DNA of 60,189 nucleotides from Betaproteobacteria bacterium (GTDB lineage Bacteria > Pseudomonadota > Gammaproteobacteria > Burkholderiales > SG8-39). Made by a program: the position numbers and the translations under genes. Positions within the stretch are counted from its first letter, which is position 1, and the number at the start of each line of letters is the position of its first letter. Below are positions 42,524-49,286 of the stretch, piece by piece. The notes under the pieces are model-generated. The model was not told the DNA's origin. It made no database searches and saw nothing but the letters and a program-made list of their open reading frames with translations. The stretch spans positions 1 to 60,189 of the forward strand of contig JAFAGU010000054.1 of the NCBI GenBank assembly GCA_019237595.1, in the 5' to 3' direction.

Positions 42524-43039
42524 CTAGTCGATCTGCGGCTGGTCGCGGAACGTGAACGAGTCCGCGCTCGGCTGGCCGAGCCACAGCCGCTCGATGCAAA
42601 AGAGCAGCGTGATCACGCCGGCGATCGGGATCGGGGTGTAGGTCACGCCGACCGATACGTCCGGGAATTCGGCGATCGTGTTGTGCCAGACCGCCTGCAC
42701 GAGCTGGATGCCCCATTTCGTCATGAAGATGCCGACGACGCCCATGCCTACGTCGCCGACGAATTCCAGGCGGCGCCGGTTCTGCGCGTTCACCATGTTG
42801 AGGAGCGTGCCGACGGCGATGTGCGCGTTTGCCCGGTACGCGGCCGCGCCGCCCACGAACGAGAACAGGATCATCATCAGGATGCCGGCGGGCTCGGGCC
42901 AGCTCGCGGGCGAGTTCACCACGTAGCGCATGAACACGCCGTAGGGGATGATCGCCGTGATCACGACCATGGCGACCCCCGCCATGGCGATGCAAGCGAT
43001 GTAGAGCCACTCCATCGCCGTGCGGTAGGCTTGTCTCAT
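42524..43039 (-). CDS. TRAP transporter small permease (DctQ), hexuronate-type system
   Basis: 171 aa with four hydrophobic segments and the DctQ-like FMRYVVNSPASWPEPAGILMMILFSFVGGAAAYR. The ATG chosen (43039) is only 5 bp beyond the U-tract of the upstream terminator, and no Shine-Dalgarno is free of that hairpin; MEWLYIA at 43015 is a later alternative. Expression may therefore be limited at both transcription and translation. Confidence 0.88.
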   Translation of the reverse strand: MRQAYRTAMEWLYIACIAMAGVAMVVITAIIPYGVFMRYVVNSPASWPEPAGILMMILFSFVGGAAAYRANAHIAVGTLLNMVNAQNRRRLEFVGDVGMGVVGIFMTKWGIQLVQAVWHNTIAEFPDVSVGVTYTPIPIAGVITLLFCIERLWLGQPSADSFTFRDQPQID

Positions 43040-43044
43040 ATATG

Positions 43045-43071
43045 AAAAGGGCCGCCTTCTTTGGGCGGCCC
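43045..43071 (-). terminator. Intrinsic terminator between dctP and dctQ (leftward)
   Basis: On the leftward strand GGGCCGCC and GGCGGCCC form an 8-bp perfect stem with loop CAAAGAA, followed by TTTTCA. It occupies most of the 51-bp gap between dctP and dctQ. Confidence 0.88.
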
Positions 43072-43090
43072 CCTTATGGGTTGACGATCG

Positions 43091-44071
43091 TTACTTCGTG
43101 TCCTGGATGCGCTTCAGGAGCGCGGCGTACTTGGCGCCGTACTTTTCGCGGATCGGCTGCGTCGCCTGGTAGAACGCGGGCTTGTCGGCAGCAACGAACT
43201 GCACGCCGGCGGCCTTGAGCTTCTCGGTCGCCTCGCCGACCATCTTGTCCCAGAGCTGGCGCTGCTCCATCTGCGCCTCGCGGGAATGCTTCTTGAGCAT
43301 CGCCTGGTCCTCCGGCGAGAGCGTTTCCCAGGTGCGCTTCGAGAAAACGAAGATCTCGGGAATGATGAGGTGGCCCGTGAGGCTGTACACCTTCACGACC
43401 TGGTAGTGGTTGGCGGTGAGGTAGGAGGGCGGATTGTTCTCCGCGCCGTCCACCACGTGGGTCTGCAGCGCCGAATAGAGCTCGTTGTAGCCCATCGCCA
43501 CGCCGTTGCCGCCCATCGCGTTCATCGTCTCGACGAAGATCGGGTTCCCCATCATGCGCACCTTGAGGCCCTTCAGGTCCGCGGGCTTAGTGACGGGCTT
43601 GCTCGAATAGACGTTGCGCGTGCCGCCGTCCATCCACCCGAGGCCGATCAGCCGCGCGCTCGAGGCGCTCACCTTGTCGAGGAGCTCCGTGCCGATCGGG
43701 CCGTCGATTACCTTGCGCATGTGCGCTTCGTCGCGGAAGATGAACGGCAGGTTGAAGACGTTGAGGTCGTCGACGACGGGCCCGAGGGCGCCGACGGAGA
43801 CGCGCGTGATCTGCAGCGCGCCGACCTGCGCCTGCTCGATCATCTCCTTCTCGCCGCCGAGCTGCATGGACGGGTACATCTGGATGGAGATGCGGCCGTT
43901 CGTCTCGGCCTCGATCTTCTTGCCCATCCGCTGGATCGCCTCGATGGTGGGATAGCCGAGCGGGTGGACGTCGGCGGCCTTCCAGACCTGCTTCTGCTGC
44001 GCCGGGGCGGCGAAGGGCAGCGCAAGCGCGCCGGCCGCGGCGGCGGCCGCGATGAAATGGCGGTACGACAT
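43091..44071 (-). CDS. TRAP transporter substrate-binding protein (DctP), hexuronate-type system
   Basis: 326 aa with a signal peptide (residues 1-24, ending FAAPAQQ). Motifs are HPTIEA-like VHPLGYPTIEAIQRMGKKI, PSMQLGGEKEMIEQAQVGAL, the carboxylate-binding LKGLKVRMMGNPIFVETM and GYNELYSALQTHVVDGAENN, which match the sugar-acid group of DctP proteins. ATG at 44071 follows AGGAGG. Divergent uronate genes suggest galacturonate or glucuronate as ligand (inference). Confidence 0.93.
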   Translation of the reverse strand: MSYRHFIAAAAAAGALALPFAAPAQQKQVWKAADVHPLGYPTIEAIQRMGKKIEAETNGRISIQMYPSMQLGGEKEMIEQAQVGALQITRVSVGALGPVVDDLNVFNLPFIFRDEAHMRKVIDGPIGTELLDKVSASSARLIGLGWMDGGTRNVYSSKPVTKPADLKGLKVRMMGNPIFVETMNAMGGNGVAMGYNELYSALQTHVVDGAENNPPSYLTANHYQVVKVYSLTGHLIIPEIFVFSKRTWETLSPEDQAMLKKHSREAQMEQRQLWDKMVGEATEKLKAAGVQFVAADKPAFYQATQPIREKYGAKYAALLKRIQDTK

Positions 44072-44098
44072 GGACTCCTCCTTTGGTAGAATCATCAG

Positions 44099-44131
44099 TC
44101 ATCATACAACCCAACCGGTAGGCCTCGTCAA
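44099..44131 (-). promoter_or_regulatory. Candidate promoter and GntR operator for the TRAP operon
   Basis: Leftward, TTGACG (44131-44126) and TATGAT (44106-44101) could form a promoter with a long 19-bp spacer. TTGTATGATGA (44109-44099) matches the TNGTNNNACNA pattern of FCD-type GntR regulators at all but the C position and covers the -10 box. Binding there by the divergent GntR protein would repress dctPQM-galM and, from the other side, affect its own gene. Confidence 0.45.
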
Positions 44132-44147
44132 GCGACCCGCGCCGCCC

Positions 44148-44882
44148 ATGATGCGCATCCGTCCCGTCGCCGCCGCCCGCAAGCTCTCGCGCGGGCTCTT
44201 CGAGCAGCTTGCCGAGCAGATCAAGAGCGGGCGCCTCGCCCCCGGCGAGCGCCTACCCACCGAGCAGGAGCTCACCCGTGCGGCGCGCGTCTCGCGCACG
44301 GTCGTGCGCGAAGCCGTCGCGGCGTTGCGCGCGGAGGGCCTCGTCGTCACGCGCCAGGGCGTCGGCGCCTTCGTTTCCGCGATGCCGCAGCAGGCGCCGT
44401 TTCGCATCGACCCCGAGCGCATGCAGTCGCTCGACGAGATCCTCAATGTCATGGAGCTGCGCCTGGGCGTGGAGATCGAGTCGGCCGGGCTTGCGGCCGA
44501 GCGCGCCACCAAGCCGCAGCTGCGCGCGATCGGCGCCGCGCTCGAGGCCATGGACGCCGCGGCGCGCGGCGGCAAGAGCGCGGTCGACGAAGACCTGGAG
44601 CTCCACCGCGCGATTGCCGAGGCCACGGGAAATCCCGAGTTCGCGCGCTTCCTGCAGTTCATCGGCCGCCACCTGATTCCACGGCGGATCGTCACCGGGC
44701 TGCCGGAGAGCATGGGCGGGCGCAGCGCGTACCTCGAGATCATCCAGGAGGAGCACCGCCGCATCTTCGAGGCGATCCGCGGCCGCGATGCCAAGGCCGC
44801 CCGCGAGGCGATGCGCAGGCACCTCACGCGCTCGCTCGAGCGCTACCGGCGGCTCGCCGGCGAACGGCCGCAGGCGGCTTGA
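44148..44882 (+). CDS. GntR-family transcriptional regulator, FCD subfamily
   Basis: 244 aa. Winged helix at about residues 10-80 (SGRLAPGERLPTEQELTRAARVSRTVVREAVAALRAEGLVVTRQG) and an FCD domain with the metal residues in DEDLELHRAIAEATGNP, EEHRRIFEAI and MRRHLTRS. It resembles UxuR/ExuR-like regulators in layout. Two adjacent ATGs (44148, 44151) are possible; upstream in-frame ATGs would add an unlike tail. Its stop overlaps the TTG of the next gene. Confidence 0.9.
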   Translation: MMRIRPVAAARKLSRGLFEQLAEQIKSGRLAPGERLPTEQELTRAARVSRTVVREAVAALRAEGLVVTRQGVGAFVSAMPQQAPFRIDPERMQSLDEILNVMELRLGVEIESAGLAAERATKPQLRAIGAALEAMDAAARGGKSAVDEDLELHRAIAEATGNPEFARFLQFIGRHLIPRRIVTGLPESMGGRSAYLEIIQEEHRRIFEAIRGRDAKAAREAMRRHLTRSLERYRRLAGERPQAA

Positions 44883-45856
44883 AGATCCTCCTCACGCATT
44901 CGCCCGAGGCGCTCGAGCTCTACTACGGGCCGCGGGCGCTCGCGGGCTTGCGCGCGGTGGGCGAGGTGATCCTGCACAAGGGGCCCCTGCCCCTCGAGGG
45001 CGAAGCGCTCATCGAGGCGGCACGCGAATGCGATCTCATCGTGTCCTACCGGCAATCGCCGGGGCCGGCGGCCGTCTTCGAGCGCCTCCCCCGACTCGTC
45101 GCCTTCCTGCGCTGCGCGATCGACATCCGCAACATCGACGTCGCGGCCGCGAGCAAGGCCGGCGTGCTCGTCACCCAGGCGAGCGCCGGGTTCGTCACCT
45201 CGGTGGCCGAGCAGATCTTCGGATTCATGATCGACCTCGCGCGCGGGCTCACGAAATATTCCTCTCTCTACCACGCGGGGTCCGTTCCCAAGGCCTCCAT
45301 GGGACGAGAGCTCAAGGGCAGCACGATCGGCGTGATCGGCTACGGGCAGATCGGGCGCGAGGTCGTGCGCCTCGCCCGCGCCTTTGGCATGCGGGTGCTC
45401 GTGCACGATCCCTATGTGAAGGATCTCGAGCACGCACCGCTCGACCAGCTCCTCGCGGAGAGCGACTTCGTGGTGCCGCTTGCCGTCGCGACGGCGGAGA
45501 CCGAGAACCTTATCGGCGAAGCGACGCTCACAAAGATGAAGCGCGGCGCGTATCTCGTGAACCTCTCGCGCGGCAACCTGGTGGATGAAGCGGCGCTCGA
45601 GAAGGCGCTCGACTCGGGGCGGCTCGCGGGCTGTGCCATTGACGTCGGGCGGGCGCCCGACCAGATGCCCACGCCGCGCCTCGCCGCCCGGCCGGACGTG
45701 CTCGCCACGCCGCACTCCGCGGGACTCACGCGCCCGGCGATCGAGCACCAGTCCATGGAAACCGTCGCGCAGGCGGCGGAAATCGCCAAGGGCCGCGCGC
45801 CGAAGGGCGCAGTGAACGCGGCAAACTGGAAAAGGAAGGAGCTGCTCGCGAAATGA
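44879..45856 (+). CDS. D-2-hydroxyacid dehydrogenase family protein
   Basis: 325 aa starting at TTG (TTGA overlap with gntR). Motifs: the NAD loop IGVIGYGQIGREV, catalytic Arg in LVNLSRGNLVDEAAL, and His in ATPHSAG of the C-terminal catalytic domain. The usual cofactor-domain Glu region is weak (DVGRAPDQM), so activity should not be assumed. In a uronate cluster it could reduce hydroxypyruvate, glyoxylate or a keto-deoxy acid. Confidence 0.87.
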   Translation: MKILLTHSPEALELYYGPRALAGLRAVGEVILHKGPLPLEGEALIEAARECDLIVSYRQSPGPAAVFERLPRLVAFLRCAIDIRNIDVAAASKAGVLVTQASAGFVTSVAEQIFGFMIDLARGLTKYSSLYHAGSVPKASMGRELKGSTIGVIGYGQIGREVVRLARAFGMRVLVHDPYVKDLEHAPLDQLLAESDFVVPLAVATAETENLIGEATLTKMKRGAYLVNLSRGNLVDEAALEKALDSGRLAGCAIDVGRAPDQMPTPRLAARPDVLATPHSAGLTRPAIEHQSMETVAQAAEIAKGRAPKGAVNAANWKRKELLAK

Positions 45857-46692
45857 AGACCGTCCTCATCACCGGCGCCACGGGAGACGTGGGCTCGCAC
45901 CTGCGGCGGGAGCTCGCCGGGAAATACCAGCTCCGCCTTTCGGACCGGCGGCCGATCAAGGCTGCGTCCAAGGGAGAGAAGTTCATCAAGGCCGATGTCT
46001 CCAGGATGGCCGATGCCCTGAAGATCACCAAGGGCGTGGACGCGATCGTGCACCTCGGCGGCTACTCCGTCGAAGGCCCGTGGGAGGCGATCTTGCAGGC
46101 GAACATCGTCGGCTGCTACAACATCTTCGAGGCCGCGCGGCGAAACGGCGTGAAGCGCATCATCTTTCCGACGAGCAACCACGCGGTCGGCTTCTACCGC
46201 CGCGACCAGACCATCGACCATCGCGTGTATCCCAGGCCCGACAGCCGCTACGGCGTCTCCAAGGTATTCGGCGAGGCGCTCGGGAGCCTCTACGCCGACA
46301 AGTACGGCATGGAGATGTTCATGATCCGGATCGGCAACGTGAACCCCAAGCCGATCGACAAGCGCCGGCTTTCGATCTGGTTCAGCCCGAGGGACCTCGC
46401 GCAGCTCGTCTCGCTCGGCATCGAAAAGCCGGGCATCAAGTTCGAGATCGTCTACGGCGTGTCCGGGAACAAGCGCAGCTGGTACGACAATTCGAACGCG
46501 TATCGCCTGGGCTACACGCCGCAGGACGACGCGGAAGCCTGGGCCGAGGAAGTGCTGAAGAACGAGAAGCCCGGCAACCCGATCGCCGAGCTCTACCAGG
46601 GCGGCATTTTCTGCGCCGTCGAAGAGGTGCAGAATCCGGCTGCGCCGGCGAAGGCCGCGGCGAAAAAAGCGAGGAGGAAGAAAGGCAAATGA
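45853..46692 (+). CDS. udh: Uronate dehydrogenase-like NAD-dependent epimerase-fold enzyme
   Basis: Udh oxidises D-galacturonate or D-glucuronate to the aldarolactone. The 279-aa protein has the loop TGATGDVGS, HLGGYSVEGPWEAILQANIVG, a Ser in PTSNHAVGFY, and the YGVSKVFGE catalytic Tyr/Lys, then MIRIGNVNPKPIDKRRLSIWFSPRDL, all resembling Udh. The last 20 residues form an Ala/Lys/Arg-rich tail (AKAAAKKARRKKGK) not usual for the family. It is joined by ATGA overlaps to its neighbours on both sides. Confidence 0.83.
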   Translation: MKTVLITGATGDVGSHLRRELAGKYQLRLSDRRPIKAASKGEKFIKADVSRMADALKITKGVDAIVHLGGYSVEGPWEAILQANIVGCYNIFEAARRNGVKRIIFPTSNHAVGFYRRDQTIDHRVYPRPDSRYGVSKVFGEALGSLYADKYGMEMFMIRIGNVNPKPIDKRRLSIWFSPRDLAQLVSLGIEKPGIKFEIVYGVSGNKRSWYDNSNAYRLGYTPQDDAEAWAEEVLKNEKPGNPIAELYQGGIFCAVEEVQNPAAPAKAAAKKARRKKGK

Positions 46693-47522
46693 AGAAGCCG
46701 AGAGTCGTCGCGCCCGCGGGCGCGACCGACACGCACATGCATTTCTACATCGAGGGCACCGGGACGCAGGCGCCGGGGACTTTCCTCCCCGGGCACTTCC
46801 CGGTCGAGGACTACCAGGCGATGCAGAAGCGCCTGGGGCTCGAGCGCGTGGTCGTGGTGCAGCCGAACGCCTACGCCGACAACAACACCGTGACGCTCGA
46901 GTGCGTGGGCAAGATCGGCTTGAAAAAGGCGCGGGGTGTCGCGGTGGTGAAGCGGGGCGTCGCCGATGCCGAGCTCGACCGCCTGACGAAGGGCGGCATG
47001 TGCGCGATCCGCATCATGACGCTGCACGGCGGGACGCTGGGCTTCGACGTGATGGACGAGCTGATGGCGCGCGTGCATCCGTTCGGCTGGCACGCGAACA
47101 TCCAGCTCGACGGAAGGGAGCTGCCGAAATACGAGGCGCAGATCAAGCGGCTGCCCGGCCGGTTCGTCATCGACCACACCGCCAAGTTCCTCGAGCCGGT
47201 ATCCACCGACCACGAGTCCTTCAAGTGCCTGCTTCGCCTCGTCGACACCGGGCGCTGCTGGGTCAAGCTCTCGGCGCCCTACGAGACCTCGAAGACCGGC
47301 GCGCCGAAGTACGAGGACGTGTCGCGCCTTGCGCGCGCGCTCGTGAAGCACGCGCCCGAGCGCATGATGTGGGCGTCCAACTGGCCGCATCCGTCTGCGC
47401 GCAAGCCGCAGCCGCCCGACGACGCCGATCTCCTCGATCTCCTCCTCGATTGGGCGCCGGAGGAGCGCACGCGCAACCGGATCCTCGCCGACAATCCCGC
47501 CGAGCTCTACGGTTTCAAGTAG
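46689..47522 (+). CDS. gli: Amidohydrolase-2 family lactonase/isomerase, D-galactarolactone isomerase-like
   Basis: 277-aa amidohydrolase-fold enzyme with DTHMHFY (Asp14, His16, His18), WHANIQLDG, VIDHTAKF and NWPHPS. It resembles Agrobacterium Gli, which converts galactaro-1,5-lactone to the 1,4-lactone, and also 2-pyrone-4,6-dicarboxylate lactonases. The preceding udh makes the first role the better fit. The start overlaps the udh stop. Confidence 0.83.
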   Translation: MKKPRVVAPAGATDTHMHFYIEGTGTQAPGTFLPGHFPVEDYQAMQKRLGLERVVVVQPNAYADNNTVTLECVGKIGLKKARGVAVVKRGVADAELDRLTKGGMCAIRIMTLHGGTLGFDVMDELMARVHPFGWHANIQLDGRELPKYEAQIKRLPGRFVIDHTAKFLEPVSTDHESFKCLLRLVDTGRCWVKLSAPYETSKTGAPKYEDVSRLARALVKHAPERMMWASNWPHPSARKPQPPDDADLLDLLLDWAPEERTRNRILADNPAELYGFK

Positions 47523-47528
47523 CCCGGG

Positions 47529-48524
47529 ATGACCCGCGTCGGCATCGTGGGGCTCGGCATGGCGGTCGGGCCCCACGCGAAAAGCCTCGTCGACCTGAAG
47601 GACCGGGTCGAGGTCGCGTACGCGTTCAGCCCGAGCGCCGAGCGCCGCGCTGCCTTCTCGGCGAAATTCCCGTTCCCGACCTGCGAGCGCTTCTCGGCGA
47701 TCCTGCAGGACCGGTCCGTCGACGCGGTGCTGCTGCTCACGCCGCCCAACACGCACCTCGAGATCGTCGAGCGCTGCGCCGACGCCGGCAAGCACGTGCT
47801 GCTCGAGAAGCCGCTGGAGGTCTCGACCGCGAAGGCGGAAAAGCTCGTGCGCGTCATGCGCGAGGCGAAGCGAAAGCTCGGCATCGTGCTCCAGCATCGC
47901 TTCCGGCCGGCGGTGGAGAAGCTCGATGCGCTCGTCAAGGCGGGGGAGCTCGGCACGCTCGTATCGGCCTCGGCGCTCGTTCCGGTATGGCGGCCGCAGA
48001 AGGGCTACTACGACCAGCCGGGACGAGGAACGCGCGCGCGGGACGGCGGCGGGGTGCTCCTTACGCAGGGCATCCACACGCTGGACGTCTACCTCTCGCT
48101 CGCCGGAGAGCCGGCCGCCGCAAAGAGCTTCTGGACGACCACGGCCGTGCATGAGATGGAAACCGAGGACCTCGTCGCCGCCGCGGTGAAATTCAAGAGC
48201 GGCGCGCTCGGCGTCGTCCACGCCACGACCGCGGCTTACCCCGGGTTTGCCGAGCGCATCGAGCTCCTCGGCACCCAGGGCACTGCGGTTCTCGAGGGCA
48301 CGGCGATGAAGGCGTTCCTGCACGACGGCAGGTCGCTCGAGCTGAAGACCGAGTCGGGCGGTGGCGGAACCGGCGCGGACCCGATGGCCTTCCCCCACGA
48401 CTGGCACCGCGGCGTCCTCGCGGACTTCCTCGACGCGATCGAAAAGGACCGCGAGCCTCGGGTGAGCGGCGAGGAAGCGCTCAAGGTCCACCGCTTCATC
48501 GACAGCCTGCTGCGAACTCCCTGA
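47529..48524 (+). CDS. Gfo/Idh/MocA-family oxidoreductase (second copy)
   Basis: 331 aa with the nucleotide loop GIVGLGMAVGPHA, the signature VLLEKPLEV containing the catalytic Lys, and GGGVLLTQGIHTLDVYLSLAG with the usual His/Asp. It is 6 bp after gli and likely part of that transcript. Its role in uronate use is unclear; it might act on a non-native sugar or inositol-like compound. Its 3' end overlaps the convergent hydrolase gene by 29 bp. Confidence 0.88.
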   Translation: MTRVGIVGLGMAVGPHAKSLVDLKDRVEVAYAFSPSAERRAAFSAKFPFPTCERFSAILQDRSVDAVLLLTPPNTHLEIVERCADAGKHVLLEKPLEVSTAKAEKLVRVMREAKRKLGIVLQHRFRPAVEKLDALVKAGELGTLVSASALVPVWRPQKGYYDQPGRGTRARDGGGVLLTQGIHTLDVYLSLAGEPAAAKSFWTTTAVHEMETEDLVAAAVKFKSGALGVVHATTAAYPGFAERIELLGTQGTAVLEGTAMKAFLHDGRSLELKTESGGGGTGADPMAFPHDWHRGVLADFLDAIEKDREPRVSGEEALKVHRFIDSLLRTP

Positions 48525-49284
48525 TGAGGGTGTTGACCCGCTCGGGCGCGTCGAGCTGCGTGAAGTGGCCTACGCCCGGGATGACCTCGACAGGCAGCCG
48601 GCCGAGCTTCTTGCGCAGGAGCTTGAGCCACGGCGAAGTTTCGCCGGGCTTCAGCGACGTGCGCCGCAGCGTCGTCGGATCGCGCGTCGTGCTCTGGATG
48701 GCGAGCACGGGCGAGCGCACGGCATCAAGCGCCGCTTCCAGCTTCCCGGCATCCCAGGCCGCGCTCCTCGGCCAGAGCGCGGCGCCCACGTCCGGTGCCC
48801 GGGCGTCGACGCGGGCGAGGATTTCCTTCGCACGGACGGATCCGGGAACGAACATCTCGCCGAAGAGCGTCGCGGCGAACGCCGCGTAGCCGTCGCGCTC
48901 GATTGCCGCGCGCGCGGCCGCCGCCGCGGCTTCCGGATCGCCTGAAGCGAAGCGGCTGCCGTCGACGAGCACGATTCCTGCGACGCCCTCCGGCATGAGC
49001 CTCGCCGCCTCGAGGACGACGCGGCATCCCATGCTGTGTCCCACGAGCACGACCCCGCGGAGCCCGAGATTCGTCGCGAGCGCCGCTACGTCCCCGCCGA
49101 AGGTCTCGATCGTGCATTCCTCGGGCCGCCCGGGCGTGCGGCCATGGCCGCGCAGGTCGCAGGCGACGATCTCGTGCGTGGCGCGGAAGTGCTCGAGCTG
49201 CGGCGCCCAGTCGCCGTGCTCGCAGCAGTAGCCGTGGACGAAGAAGAGGGGCGGCGCGCCGCGCCCTTCGTGGAGATAGTGCAC
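48496..49284 (-). CDS. Alpha/beta-fold hydrolase
   Basis: 262 aa from a GTG two bases after the EF-G-like stop. Motifs: oxyanion region FFVHGYCCEHGDW, DLRGHGRT, nucleophile elbow GHSMGC with Ser, an Asp in the AIQSTTRDPT region, and His in PGVGHFTQLDAPE. These form the complete serine-hydrolase triad. Substrate cannot be read; bromoperoxidase/esterase-like or lactonase activity is possible. Confidence 0.87.
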   Translation of the reverse strand: MHYLHEGRGAPPLFFVHGYCCEHGDWAPQLEHFRATHEIVACDLRGHGRTPGRPEECTIETFGGDVAALATNLGLRGVVLVGHSMGCRVVLEAARLMPEGVAGIVLVDGSRFASGDPEAAAAAARAAIERDGYAAFAATLFGEMFVPGSVRAKEILARVDARAPDVGAALWPRSAAWDAGKLEAALDAVRSPVLAIQSTTRDPTTLRRTSLKPGETSPWLKLLRKKLGRLPVEVIPGVGHFTQLDAPERVNTLIREFAAGCR

Positions 49285-49286
49285 GC

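Noticed and set aside
48496..48524. 29-bp overlap between Gfo/Idh and hydrolase genes as a sign of a frameshift
   Set aside because: Both proteins reach normal C-terminal ends, so this is an ordinary convergent overlap.
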